From: an uncultured Pirellula sp. | GTDB taxonomy: Bacteria > Planctomycetota > Planctomycetia > Pirellulales > Pirellulaceae | NCBI GenBank assembly: GCA_903837255.1 | Contig: CAILTZ010000820.1 | Location: 1-9,050, forward strand | Reading direction: 5' to 3' | Length of the DNA: 9,050 bases | In this document: one piece after another, positions 1-7,868 of the stretch | How positions within the stretch are numbered: position 1 is the stretch's first letter | How the letters are laid out: each line of letters starts with the position of its first letter | The notes under the pieces: generated by a model | What the model was told of the DNA's origin: nothing | Databases searched by the model: none | What the model saw: only the letters and a program-made list of their open reading frames with translations | Program-made: the position numbers and the translations under genes

Positions 1-551
1 CCACCGGCGATGATAGGGACGCCCTTGTACGCTTCACGAGCCCGCTGGCAATAGGCCAGGGTGGCTCGGTCAGGCCTCAGCCCGATGCGCCCACCTGGCG
101 AATAAGCATCGTCGTTGCGGACTTTGCGATTGGCCGTGTAGTGGTTGATCATGCTGTCCATGTTCCCTGCGCTGATCGCAAAGAACAATCGTGGCCTGCC
201 AAAGCGCTGCCAATCCTTGCACGTTTGCCAGTCCGGTTGACTGACTATCCCGACGCGATACCCAGCCGCCTCGAGGACCCGTCCGAGGATCGACATCGCG
301 AAACTCGGGTGATCGATGTAAGCGTCCCCGGTGATGAAGACCACGTCGAGCTCGTCCCAGCCTCTGGCCTGAGCCTCCTGCATCGACATGGGCAAGGGAG
401 TCTTGGCCAACGGTCCATGCGGCTGACGTTCTCCAAGGTTGTCCAGGTAACGCGAGACGACGTTTCCGTTGGCGTTTTGGCTGGTCATCCCCGAGGTTCC
501 GCAAGAGGACTCGCTGGGCTGAGGTTCAACGATAGGCAATGGATTGTTCAT
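1..551 (-). CDS. ygiQ: YgiQ-family radical SAM protein, N-terminal part (runs off left edge)
   Basis: The minus-strand frame from the ATG at 551-549 stays open to the window edge, giving 183 complete codons. Around residues 71-84 it reads [14 protein letters not shown], followed by [13 protein letters not shown] (90-102), QPDW (105-108), [17 protein letters not shown] (127-143), DDAYSPGG (147-154) and RPDRATLAY (159-167). From memory these are the conserved N-terminal blocks of the YgiQ (UPF0313) family. The family's radical SAM cysteine motif would lie beyond the edge and cannot be checked. The cellular role of YgiQ is not established, so no reaction is assigned. The start is six bases after the panB stop, consistent with co-transcription. 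Neither this ATG nor the in-frame ATG at codon 22 (488-486) has a clear Shine-Dalgarno sequence. Starting at codon 22 would bring the N-terminal length closer to that of E. coli YgiQ. Family call is firm; exact start is uncertain. Confidence 0.92.
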   Translation of the reverse strand, partial: MNNPLPIVEPQPSESSCGTSGMTSQNANGNVVSRYLDNLGERQPHGPLAKTPLPMSMQEAQARGWDELDVVFITGDAYIDHPSFAMSILGRVLEAAGYRVGIVSQPDWQTCKDWQRFGRPRLFFAISAGNMDSMINHYTANRKVRNDDAYSPGGRIGLRPDRATLAYCQRAREAYKGVPIIAG

Positions 552-557
552 AGAGTT

Positions 558-1355
558 TCAAAACGATTCAGCGGGGCCAGGAAACGAACCGTCTTGGACC
601 TCTTGGCAGTATTGTTTCACCGCGTCGAGTGCCTCAGAGCGTAGATCGCTAAATGTGCGGACAAATTTTGGGACGTAGCCGGAGTTCCAGCCGAGCATGT
701 CGCTGGTTACCAAAACCTGTCCGTCGCAGTACCGACCGGCTCCGATGCCGATGGTTGGAACGACGAGTTTTTCGGTAACCTCTTTGGCCAATTCTGCAGG
801 TACACACTCCATCAAAACGCAAAAAGCTCCTGCTTGCTGGGCCGCCAGAGCATCTTTCATCAGACGTTCGGAATCTTTCTGGACTCGGTATCCCCCCAGA
901 GCATGGACACTTTGCGGTCGAAGCCCGATGTGGGCGATTGTGGGGATCCCTGCATCAACAAGCGCCGCGATCGAGTCGGCTTGTTGGTGCCCCCCCTCCA
1001 TCTTGACGGCCTGGCACTGAGTCTCTTTCATGATCCTCGCGGCAGATTCGACGGTATGCGAGACACTGATTTGGCCAACTGGAAAAGGGAGATCGACAAC
1101 CACCATGGCTTGGTTTGCCGCCCGAGAGACCATCGAGCCGTGGTAGATCATTTGATCCAATGTCACTGGGATGGTTGTTTCATAGCCTTGGACGACCATC
1201 CCGAGGGAGTCTCCGACGAGCAAGCAATGCACTCCGGCTTGGTCGAGCATTTTTGCCATGGGAAAATCGTAGGCCGTAAGCATGGCGATCTTCTCGCCCC
1301 GCTTCTTCATCGCTTGCAAGGTTCGTACGTTGATACGTGATGGAGTCTGCGTCAT
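558..1355 (-). CDS. panB: 3-methyl-2-oxobutanoate hydroxymethyltransferase (ketopantoate hydroxymethyltransferase)
   Basis: PanB transfers a one-carbon unit from 5,10-methylenetetrahydrofolate to 2-oxoisovalerate, giving ketopantoate, the first committed step of pantothenate and coenzyme A synthesis in the cytoplasm. The 265-residue length is normal for the family, which forms a TIM barrel. Visible signatures are LTAYDFPMAKMLD (26-38), VGDSLGMVVQGYE (47-59), VVDLPF (86-91), AVKMEGG (116-122), AHIGLRPQ (141-148), LMECVP (181-186) and IGIGAGRYCDGQVLV (202-216). By family comparison D49 and D88 are the metal-binding acids, and K118, E120 and E183 are the other active-site positions; all are present. 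No gene for another pantothenate enzyme (panC, panD, panE) is in the window. The gene lies 32 bases after an exported protein gene and 6 bases before ygiQ on the same strand, so it is probably the middle gene of an operon. No Shine-Dalgarno sequence precedes its ATG. Confidence 0.97.
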   Translation of the reverse strand: MTQTPSRINVRTLQAMKKRGEKIAMLTAYDFPMAKMLDQAGVHCLLVGDSLGMVVQGYETTIPVTLDQMIYHGSMVSRAANQAMVVVDLPFPVGQISVSHTVESAARIMKETQCQAVKMEGGHQQADSIAALVDAGIPTIAHIGLRPQSVHALGGYRVQKDSERLMKDALAAQQAGAFCVLMECVPAELAKEVTEKLVVPTIGIGAGRYCDGQVLVTSDMLGWNSGYVPKFVRTFSDLRSEALDAVKQYCQEVQDGSFPGPAESF

Positions 1356-1387
1356 ATAGGATTATCCGCAGCAAGCTGCGTCGCGGT

Positions 1388-2116
1388 TCATCTTCGGGAC
1401 GCTGCGGTCTTGCTTGGGGCTTGGCCTTTGTACATCTGGCGCTCTTTGGATGCTTCGGCTCGAGACTTTTCGAGCGACCGCAGTGCGACCGCTCGGCGAG
1501 ACTCTGGCAGGCTCTGCCAAGCAAGCCTGTAATAGGTCTCGACCGATGCCCAATGCCCGCGTTGGCGGGCTAGGTTCGCAAGGTTTAGATAGTACTTGGT
1601 GGCCTCTGCATCGGTCTCATGAGGAACGCTCCCATAGCCAGTGACGTGAGGCTTTTCCGGAGAATCGCCACTAAGGGCAGCCAGGTAGTCGTACTCGGGT
1701 GGGGCCGCACGCCCCCGAGCCTTGGGCGGAATCCTCGAATAACCTCTGGGGTCGAACTGCTTGAGATCCGGCTCGGTCGATGACTTGGATGCCTGCGAAC
1801 GGATCATCCGATCGAGCTCGTCCAAATCGATGACGGTCGCTGAGACCGAAGCTCCAGACATTCCGGCCGACTGGCCGATGGCCCCACGTGCACGGCTCGA
1901 GATGTTGCTGCGATTCGAGCCCACATACCCCGCACCACTGTCGGGAACGGCACCCGAAGTCGAAATGCTAAAGGTCCCCATGCTGGGAATCTGAACAATC
2001 TGGGAATTGGCCTTTTGCTCGAAATTCAACGCTCCGACCAGCACGCCGAGCATCAAACACCACCTCGATGTAGTCCATAGAATGCGGGTGTGGGGAGGAA
2101 TTCGATCAATTTGCAT
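1388..2116 (-). CDS. Exported hypothetical protein with planctomycete-type PDSGAG motif and TPR-like C terminus
   Basis: I do not recognise a named family. The 242-residue product starts with a plausible Sec signal peptide: a basic start (R5, H9, R11), a hydrophobic core around CLMLGVLVGALNF (20-32) and a likely cleavage near residue 38 (KANSQ). Directly after comes a stretch with FSISTSG then VPDSGAGYVG (about residues 48-66). As I recall, small secreted planctomycete proteins often carry a serine/threonine-rich run followed by a VPDxGG-like motif, which supports the lineage call. The middle is Ser/Ala/Gly- and Pro-rich, probably disordered, with a proline- and basic-rich patch near 125-140. 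Residues about 170-215 (KYYLNLANLARQRGHW, then SVETYYRLAWQSLPES) look like one helical hairpin of a tetratricopeptide repeat, suggesting a protein-binding role. The C terminus is Lys/Arg/Ser-rich. It heads the likely operon with panB and ygiQ, but the sequence shows no functional link. Confidence 0.75.
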   Translation of the reverse strand: MQIDRIPPHTRILWTTSRWCLMLGVLVGALNFEQKANSQIVQIPSMGTFSISTSGAVPDSGAGYVGSNRSNISSRARGAIGQSAGMSGASVSATVIDLDELDRMIRSQASKSSTEPDLKQFDPRGYSRIPPKARGRAAPPEYDYLAALSGDSPEKPHVTGYGSVPHETDAEATKYYLNLANLARQRGHWASVETYYRLAWQSLPESRRAVALRSLEKSRAEASKERQMYKGQAPSKTAASRR

Positions 2117-2338
2117 AGGAATAGTCCGGATCGTAGAGAGCCAAGGGTCCTTTGATTCTGCCCTCCATTGTAGCGAGGCTAAGGTTTTTTCAGCCCAAAG
2201 GATTCGGCGATTTTAAGGTTTTGTGCCGTGCTTAACGGTTTTTCCGGCACTGGCATCGCTCCGGCCAAACGGATATTCTTACCAGGACTGTTCCTTGGTT
2301 CCTCAGTTGATCCTTTCCCCAACGGAGTCGAAGAGACT
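2117..2338. promoter_or_regulatory. Divergent intergenic region between exported-protein/panB/ygiQ unit and aldehyde dehydrogenase
   Basis: These 222 bases must hold the start signals of both divergent units. For the minus-strand unit there is a good -10 hexamer, TACAAT, read from 2172 to 2167, but no convincing -35 at the usual distance. I found no strong promoter for the plus strand. An 8-mer, aaggtttt, occurs twice at 2181-2188 and 2215-2222, starts 34 bases apart. A 6-base inverted repeat gtgccg/cggcac lies at 2223-2228 and 2245-2250. The aldehyde dehydrogenase frame stays open back to a GTG at 2228, but the upstream codons do not resemble the family. Confidence 0.4.
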
Positions 2339-3820
2339 ATGGCGATTGCAGATGCAGAAAAGACCGTTCACGCTCCCAAAATACGACATACCGAATGCTT
2401 TATCGACGGCAAATGGCGACCTTCTCTATCCGGAAAAACGTTCGCCACGCTAAACCCGGCAACCGAAGAAGAGATCTGCCAAGTCGCCGAGGGGGACAAA
2501 GAAGACATCGATCTTGCTGTGAAAGCCGCTCGCAAGGCCTTTGATGAAGGCCCCTGGTCCAAGATGGATGCCCGGGATCGCGGCAAGCTGATGTACAGGC
2601 TAGCGGATTTGATTGAAGAGGAAATCGATGAACTCGCCGCCCTGGAAAGCCTCGACAACGGCAAGCCGATCAACGAAGCCCGATACGGTGACCTCGTGCT
2701 GGTCCTGGATTGCTTGCGATACTATGCCGGCTATGCCGACAAGATCCACGGATCGACCATTCCGATCCGTGGCAATTATCTGACCTACACTCGCCGCGAA
2801 GCGGTCGGCGTTGCCGGCCAAATCATCCCCTGGAACTTCCCGATGCTCATGGTGGCTTGGAAGTGGGGACCCGCTCTTGCTGCAGGGTGCACGATCGTGA
2901 TGAAGCCCGCCGAGCAAACACCTCTTAGCTGCTTGAGACTCGCTCAACTGGCAAAAGAGGCTGGTATCCCAGACGGTGTGATCAACGTCGTTCCAGGTTT
3001 CGGACCCACCGCAGGGGCTTCTCTGGTGCGTCACCCAGGAGTCGACAAGATCGCCTTTACCGGCGAGCATCGCACGGCTCAGATCATCATGCGGGATGCA
3101 TCGGAAACCCTCAAACGATTGACCTTTGAACTCGGCGGAAAGAGCCCCAACGTCGTCATGGCAGATGCCGATCTGGATCGAGCCGCCCAAGGTGCTTACA
3201 TCGGCCTGTTCCTCAACCAAGGCCAATGCTGCTGTGCCGGCAGTCGCGTGTTTGTCGATAAACGAGTCCACGCTGAGTTCGTCGAAAAGGTCCAGAAACT
3301 TGCCAAGGCTCGGCGGGTTGGCAACCCGCTTTCGACCAAGACCGAACAAGGCCCACAGGTCGACCAAGCTCAGTTCGATAAGATCATGAGCTACATCGAG
3401 AAGGGGAACGCCGAAGGAGCCAAATGCGTCGCCGGCGGCGCTCGACACGGCGACAAAGGCTACTTCGTTCAACCGACCATCTTCGATGGCGTGTCCGACT
3501 CGATGTCGATCGCCAAGGAGGAGATCTTTGGACCCGTCATGTCGATCCTGACCTTCGACGATTGGGAAGAACTGATCAAACGCTCCAACAACACCTTCTT
3601 TGGACTGGCCGCTGCGATCTGGACCAAAAACGTCGGCCGCGCGCACGAGTTTGCCAAACGAGTTCGCGCCGGTACCGTTTGGGTCAACTGCTACGATGTC
3701 TTCGACGCAGCCGCCCCATTCGGCGGATTCAAGATGAGTGGTCAAGGTCGCGAACTGGGCGAAGAGGGCTTGAAGGCCTACACCGAGTCCAAGACCGTTA
3801 CGGTCAGCCTCGAACCGTAA
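2339..3820 (+). CDS. NAD(P)-dependent aldehyde dehydrogenase, ALDH superfamily
   Basis: This enzyme oxidises an aldehyde to its carboxylic acid with NAD(P)+ in the cytoplasm; its substrate cannot be told from sequence. I take the ATG at 2339 (493 residues), because the 37 codons back to a GTG at 2228 look unlike the family and GGAG (2324-2327) and GAAGAG sit just upstream. The product then starts near [10 protein letters not shown], the usual N-terminal block. Counted from this Met: PWNFP at 164-168, KPAEQTP at 189-195, catalytic Glu264 in ELGGKSPN, catalytic Cys298 (middle Cys of GQCCCAGSR), EEIFGPV at 394-400 and [15 protein letters not shown] near the C terminus. The residues resemble the ALDH1/ALDH2 betaine-aldehyde-like class. 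The cofactor loop normally written FTGSxxVG reads FTGEHRTA here (240-247). It is divergent from panB, and a terminator 65 bases after the stop suggests it is transcribed alone. Confidence 0.95.
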   Translation: MAIADAEKTVHAPKIRHTECFIDGKWRPSLSGKTFATLNPATEEEICQVAEGDKEDIDLAVKAARKAFDEGPWSKMDARDRGKLMYRLADLIEEEIDELAALESLDNGKPINEARYGDLVLVLDCLRYYAGYADKIHGSTIPIRGNYLTYTRREAVGVAGQIIPWNFPMLMVAWKWGPALAAGCTIVMKPAEQTPLSCLRLAQLAKEAGIPDGVINVVPGFGPTAGASLVRHPGVDKIAFTGEHRTAQIIMRDASETLKRLTFELGGKSPNVVMADADLDRAAQGAYIGLFLNQGQCCCAGSRVFVDKRVHAEFVEKVQKLAKARRVGNPLSTKTEQGPQVDQAQFDKIMSYIEKGNAEGAKCVAGGARHGDKGYFVQPTIFDGVSDSMSIAKEEIFGPVMSILTFDDWEELIKRSNNTFFGLAAAIWTKNVGRAHEFAKRVRAGTVWVNCYDVFDAAAPFGGFKMSGQGRELGEEGLKAYTESKTVTVSLEP

Positions 3821-3859
3821 GACTCCCCATGAAGAGCTCAGCCCATTAAAAGTCTAGCC

Positions 3860-5731
3860 GTGAACGCTTCCCAAAAAGTGCCAAAAAACCAGATCGCCGT
3901 TAAGGTGGTCTGGTTTTCTTTTTGCACGCTTTGGACATGCGTTCTGTACATCGTATTGTTCGCCTGGTCGAATCAAGCCTGGGCCCAGCAAAAACAGCTT
4001 GCGGATAAGGCTTCGCAGTGGAGCGATCAAGCTTGGACAAGGGCTCCGGATCGAATCCATCGGGCTCTTGCCAACGCCCCATTGGATTCCGCAAAATCAA
4101 GAGAGCTCGAGCAAACCCCTAAGGCTCACAGAGGTCAGGTCCTGAGCAAATTCATCGAGGATCTGCTCGCATCGGAAACCTTTGCCAAGGCCCAAGCAGC
4201 GGCGTGGATGAATGATCAATTTGGGATCGAACCTATGGATCCCCTCGCATGGGATACACCCGCGTTCCGCGATTGGCTTATCAAGAGTTTTCAAGAAAAC
4301 ACTCCCTTTGATGCGTTTGTCCAGAGTCAGTTGATCGGCGTGTCGGATCCCCCTTCGAAACTTCCAACACACGCCTGGTATCTGGCCGGTCAGTGGACCA
4401 ATTATCGGATACTCGAGTCCCCTACTCCGATCGAATCGAATTTGGTGCGGCAGTTTCAAACGGCATTGGAGTCGATCGAGCGTACGGAGGCCAAGGATTG
4501 GCAACGGCTCGTCGAACAAAGCCAAAAAGGGGCCAACGACATCCGTCGCTGGTGGCACTCGCAGAGGACTTGGCCAAAGCCCCCCGAAGAGGAACTCGTT
4601 TGGAGTTGGCCTAGGTCCAACCAGACCGATTCCCAACCTATAACTCCATCAGATCGCCCGGATGAACTATCCTCGAAGAGCTCGCCTGTTGGACTCGGTG
4701 CCGGAGCATCGGTGAGTGTCTCCCAAGCACCGGTGCTCAGAGGGTTCCGCGAGTGGACGCTAGTACTTGCCGGTAATTTTTCCAAGGAGCTGCTCGGCAG
4801 CAGCGAACCGGTACCGCTCTTGGTGCAATCGCTAGCTCCATCGAAGGATCCGCGCGACCAGGGCTCTGAATCGCTTTTGCGAACCCTCAGGCTGGAGCTT
4901 CGACAAGGGCGATTATGCGTCCGATTGATTCATGACGTTAGGATATCGAGCCAGGAAATCCAAACACAAGAGCCGATACCAGCAGGCCAAACGATTCAGA
5001 TTGCGATCATCAACGATGGGTTGGGGCGAGCCGACTCGATTCGCATCCTTTTAGACGGCGAGCCTATGAGCACCGCTGTATCCGAGGGTGCGTCCAAGTA
5101 TTTCAAGGAGGTTGGATCGTCCCAAGGCAATCATTGGCAAATCGGATCCGATACAAAGGGGGCTTGGCAGCTCGAGCAAGTCATCCTCTACAGGCTAGCG
5201 CTCAGTGCGCCCGAGTGCCGAGGCTTTGCCGACTCCCCTTGGCAAGAGAACTGGGAGGAATTCGACGAGCAGACTCGAACCGAGTGGGTCGAGCATTATG
5301 CGCGGCGTGTGGATCCGCAATGGCGTTACCAGCGGGAGAGCCGCAGCCATTATGTGACCAATATGGCGGCGGTCCTTGAGAGCCAGTCGATGCTCCCGGT
5401 GGTGGGCGCGCTGGACCAGCCGATTTTTTTGGTCGAGCCGGAACGTTTCCCAAACACACTCCTTGGAGCCGGCAGGATCTCTTCATTGGGTCGATCCGAG
5501 GTGGTTCGAACTTCGGCGAGCGAATGGTCGGTACCGAGCAAGCTCGTCGCTCTAGAGGATTTGGCCCGCACGGAAATCCAACGAACTTGGCAATCGATGC
5601 TCCATAACGCCCAAGAAAAGAACCGATCTGGCGAACCCTTGGATCGATTTGTCGTCGACTTTATGAGCGACTGGGACCGCAAGCGATTGATCCTCAAGTT
5701 GACCGAGTTGCTCATGCAGCAGGACCAGTAG
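3860..5731 (+). CDS. Exported protein, truncated PSCyt2 (DUF1549)-LamG-PSD1 (DUF1553)-like
   Basis: The 623-residue product has a signal peptide: Lys6, Lys9 and Lys15, a hydrophobic core (16-36) and a signal peptidase I site AWA/QQ after residue 42. Residues about 95-160 (FIEDLLASETFAKAQAAAWM, then FRDWLIKSFQENTPFDAFVQSQLIG) match my memory of the DUF1549 pattern in which a small helical block is followed by YRDWVI..N.D.PYD.FV..QLAG. Residues about 298-447 look like a LamG/concanavalin-A fold (ILLDGEPM, HWQIGSDT, QVILYRLALS). Residues 518-538 resemble the 'PRPTFVLxRGxYD' linker, and 593-618 (PLDRFVVDFMSDWDRKRLILKL) resembles part of PSD1. No CxxCH haem motif is present, and most of PSD1 is missing. 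Function unknown; it may be a degenerate or reassigned relative of these outer-surface planctomycete proteins. The GTG start at 3860 has no Shine-Dalgarno; GTG at 3878 is an alternative. Coding reality is likely; domain reading is inference. Confidence 0.75.
   Translation: MNASQKVPKNQIAVKVVWFSFCTLWTCVLYIVLFAWSNQAWAQQKQLADKASQWSDQAWTRAPDRIHRALANAPLDSAKSRELEQTPKAHRGQVLSKFIEDLLASETFAKAQAAAWMNDQFGIEPMDPLAWDTPAFRDWLIKSFQENTPFDAFVQSQLIGVSDPPSKLPTHAWYLAGQWTNYRILESPTPIESNLVRQFQTALESIERTEAKDWQRLVEQSQKGANDIRRWWHSQRTWPKPPEEELVWSWPRSNQTDSQPITPSDRPDELSSKSSPVGLGAGASVSVSQAPVLRGFREWTLVLAGNFSKELLGSSEPVPLLVQSLAPSKDPRDQGSESLLRTLRLELRQGRLCVRLIHDVRISSQEIQTQEPIPAGQTIQIAIINDGLGRADSIRILLDGEPMSTAVSEGASKYFKEVGSSQGNHWQIGSDTKGAWQLEQVILYRLALSAPECRGFADSPWQENWEEFDEQTRTEWVEHYARRVDPQWRYQRESRSHYVTNMAAVLESQSMLPVVGALDQPIFLVEPERFPNTLLGAGRISSLGRSEVVRTSASEWSVPSKLVALEDLARTEIQRTWQSMLHNAQEKNRSGEPLDRFVVDFMSDWDRKRLILKLTELLMQQDQ
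3885..3923 (+). terminator. Intrinsic terminator overlapping the start of the next reading frame
   Basis: Arms aaaaccagatcgcc (3885-3898) and ggtggtctggtttt (3904-3917) form a 14-pair stem with two G-U pairs and a five-base loop (gttaa). The stem is flanked by an A run and followed by TTTTCTTTTT (3914-3923). This is a complete Rho-independent terminator for plus-strand transcripts, presumably from the aldehyde dehydrogenase. On the minus strand the two G-U pairs become A-C mismatches, so it should be weaker there, though that strand also ends in a T run. It lies within codons 9-22 of the following frame. Confidence 0.85.
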
Positions 5732-5739
5732 AGGGTCCT
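5721..5739. other. Short inverted repeat across two convergent stop codons
   Basis: Arms aggacc (5721-5726) and ggtcct (5734-5739) surround seven bases that include the TAG stop of the plus-strand gene, and the second arm reaches the stop of the minus-strand helicase. No T run follows on either strand, so a terminator function is doubtful. It may be chance or a weak bidirectional hairpin. Confidence 0.25.
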
Positions 5740-7831
5740 ACGATACGAACTGTTTGGCCGAGAAGGTCTTTTGTGGGCACTTGGGAAGCGAGGAGGCAAA
5801 GCTGGATCCATAGGGCTTGGTCGACATGCGTGGATCAGTGACCAGTACCACTCCCGAATCGGTCGCTGTGCGAATCAAACGACCGAAGCCTTGGCGAAAT
5901 TTAATCACCGCTTCGGGTAATTGGAAATCGCGAAACGGATTGCCTCCCGCCTGACGGATCGCTTCGAGCCTGGCTTCCAAGAGCGGGTGGTCTGGCACAC
6001 TGAATGGCAGCTTGGTAATCACCACCAATTTCAAGGCGTCGCCCGGCACGTCCACACCTTGCCAGAAGCTTTCGGCCCCGAAGAGCACACCGCGTGGATG
6101 TTCTTTGAAAGCCTTTAAGAGTTCGGTTCGAGGCATCCCGTCGGCTTGCGAGTAGGTCGCAAGTCCATGTTGACTCATCCAAGGCGCAAGAGATTGGCTG
6201 CATCGGCGCAGAGATTCGTAGGAGGTAAACAGTACGAAGGCATGCCCATCGAATTTACCGATGTAGTGTTTCAAAGCCGGGATGATGGCATCCTCGTATC
6301 GGTTCTTTTCGACCGATGGGTCGGGCAGATCGGTCAGCATATGTAGCTGAGCGAGTTTGGGGTAATCGAAGGGGCTGCCGACTTGCAAGCTCGGCACACC
6401 CAGGGCTCCGATGCGGCGTTGGACGAAATGGAAGGCGGGATCATCTTTTTTCGTCTCGACTCGGCCTTGCGATTCGGACTGTTTGGTCGCAATCGTGGCG
6501 CTGGTCATGATCACGCTAGGTACTTTTTGGAACAGGTGCTCGCGGAGGTAATTGCCGATATCTAGCGGACTGCTGCGTAGCGTCAGGCGAGTGAAGTTTC
6601 GTCCCGATCCACGGGATTCTTTTCTCTCGAACCAATACACCGCACCGGATTCTTTTTGCAAGAGCCAAGTTTCTAAACTGGTTGCCAAGGCGGCCAAACG
6701 ATTCGAGGCCGACATCATATCGAGCTTGGCATTCGCATCCTTAAGATCCTTTCCATATCGTTCGAGCTCGACCGACATCTCATGAAGCGACTTGTACAGG
6801 TCGGTGCTCAGCGCGATGGGAGTCCGCAGTCGTCCGTTTTGCGGCGAGTGGACTTGGGCCCAATTCAAAAAGTCACCGACGAATTCGTCGAGCAATTCCA
6901 TGCAGGCATAGCTTTTCTGTTGCAATTGACGCAGGCCCAAGGCCACGAGCGTCCCTTTGTCGTTACGTGGGTTGTATAGCTTCCGCAGGGTGTAGTCGAT
7001 TTGGGAGTTGCTGACGGTTAGTCCCAAATGCTCGCCCGCGACGCTCTCGATCGTGTGGCATTCGTCAAAGATGACCGCTTGGTAGTTGGGTAGGAAACTG
7101 CCACCTTGGGCACGCACCGCCAAGTCGCTGAAGAATAGCGCATGGTTGACCACGAGAATCTTGGCGTTGGCGACCCGACGACGAGCGGCATAGTAAAAGC
7201 ACTTGTCGAACGTATTGCATTTGCGTCCCATGCAGTTTCCTGAGTCGCTTGAGAGCTCGTCCCAGAGGATACCGTTTGGTCGAAACGGCAGGCTCGAAAG
7301 GCTGCCATCGGAGGTCGCGTCGGCCCAGCGCTGGACCTCCTCAAAGTTTTCGAAATCGCGTTCTTCATGAAGCAGGCTTGTGAGTCGCGATTTGGCTACT
7401 TGCATGCGTCGTAGCGACAGGTAGTTGCTGCGGCCTTTGACCAGTACCGAAGTGAATTCGCGGGGGATAACAGCATTTAGCAGAGGCAGATCTTTGGCGA
7501 TGAGTTGTTCTTGGAGACTGATGGTATGGGTGCTGATGACGATTCGCCTGACTTTCGGCTCTTCGTTTTCGTTATCGGAGTCTTGCTTGGCTTCGAGCTC
7601 GGCCTCGAGCTTGGCTTCCTCGGAAGTTGCAAAGAGGATCGCTGGAACCAGATAGCCGAAGCTTTTTCCGACCCCTGTACCAGCCTCGACGATCAGGTGC
7701 TTGCGGTTGTCCAGGGCTTGGGTGACCGCTTGGGCCATTTGCAGTTGTTCGCGGCGATGTTCGTAGTTGGCGATCCGTCTGGAGATGCTACCTCCGGGTC
7801 CGAGGATCGACTCGAAATCCAATACGCTCAT
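5738..7831 (-). CDS. dinG: DinG/XPD-family (superfamily 2) ATP-dependent DNA helicase
   Basis: This is a 697-residue DinG-like helicase, a cytoplasmic 5'-3' DNA unwinding enzyme of the XPD/Rad3 group. Motifs in order: QxxM near residues 29-33, Walker A AGTGVGKS (50-57), motif Ia STHTISLQEQL (100-110), Walker B/DECH box FDECH (255-259), MTSAT (442-446), FTSYESL (535-541), motif V with GVDVPGDAL (592-600) and motif VI QGFGRLIR (647-654). Between Ia and the DECH box lies the usual iron-sulphur region, with Cys200, Cys205 and Cys211, but the first ligand position after GRSNYL is Ser139. There is an acidic, charged insert at about 71-96 with an EAKL/EAEL/EAKQ repeat. No nuclease domain is present, unlike some DinG relatives. 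It converges on the exported protein with six bases between stops. The ATG at 7831 has no Shine-Dalgarno. Symbol means the family, not proven orthology. Confidence 0.93.
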   Translation of the reverse strand: MSVLDFESILGPGGSISRRIANYEHRREQLQMAQAVTQALDNRKHLIVEAGTGVGKSFGYLVPAILFATSEEAKLEAELEAKQDSDNENEEPKVRRIVISTHTISLQEQLIAKDLPLLNAVIPREFTSVLVKGRSNYLSLRRMQVAKSRLTSLLHEERDFENFEEVQRWADATSDGSLSSLPFRPNGILWDELSSDSGNCMGRKCNTFDKCFYYAARRRVANAKILVVNHALFFSDLAVRAQGGSFLPNYQAVIFDECHTIESVAGEHLGLTVSNSQIDYTLRKLYNPRNDKGTLVALGLRQLQQKSYACMELLDEFVGDFLNWAQVHSPQNGRLRTPIALSTDLYKSLHEMSVELERYGKDLKDANAKLDMMSASNRLAALATSLETWLLQKESGAVYWFERKESRGSGRNFTRLTLRSSPLDIGNYLREHLFQKVPSVIMTSATIATKQSESQGRVETKKDDPAFHFVQRRIGALGVPSLQVGSPFDYPKLAQLHMLTDLPDPSVEKNRYEDAIIPALKHYIGKFDGHAFVLFTSYESLRRCSQSLAPWMSQHGLATYSQADGMPRTELLKAFKEHPRGVLFGAESFWQGVDVPGDALKLVVITKLPFSVPDHPLLEARLEAIRQAGGNPFRDFQLPEAVIKFRQGFGRLIRTATDSGVVLVTDPRMSTKPYGSSFASSLPKCPQKTFSAKQFVS
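7585..7618. repeat. Degenerate 12-base tandem repeat in the helicase coding sequence
   Basis: The 10-mer gcttggcttc occurs at 7585-7594 and again at 7609-7618, 24 bases apart, with degenerate 12-base units between (cttcgagctcgg, cctcgagcttgg). In the helicase it encodes an EAKL-EAEL-EAKQ-like run (about residues 72-83), which would form a short charged helix. The units keep the reading frame, so copy-number change would only add or remove four residues. Confidence 0.5.
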
Positions 7832-7868
7832 GCGGGTGAACCAGGGTTAAAAAGCACGGGCAAAGCGG

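Noticed and set aside
70..504. Minus-strand open frame of 144 codons
   Set aside because: It lies in a different frame from the YgiQ coding sequence, is Arg-rich without motifs, and is a shadow.
141..644. Plus-strand open frame opposite ygiQ and panB
   Set aside because: The minus strand has clear YgiQ and PanB motifs across the same bases, and this frame spans both genes.
834..1340. Plus-strand open frame opposite panB
   Set aside because: It is antisense to a well-conserved enzyme with all active-site residues, so it is not a gene.
2226..2243. Small hairpin ccgt/acgg followed by five T residues, as a terminator
   Set aside because: A four-pair stem is too weak, and no plus-strand gene lies upstream to end there.
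2228..2338. GTG at 2228 as the start of the aldehyde dehydrogenase
   Set aside because: The 37 extra residues do not resemble the ALDH N terminus, while the ATG at 2339 gives the normal length and has purine-rich sequence upstream.
2600..3745. Long minus-strand open frame (381 codons) antisense to the aldehyde dehydrogenase
   Set aside because: It lacks family motifs and exists because of the codon bias of the strongly supported plus-strand gene; it is a shadow.
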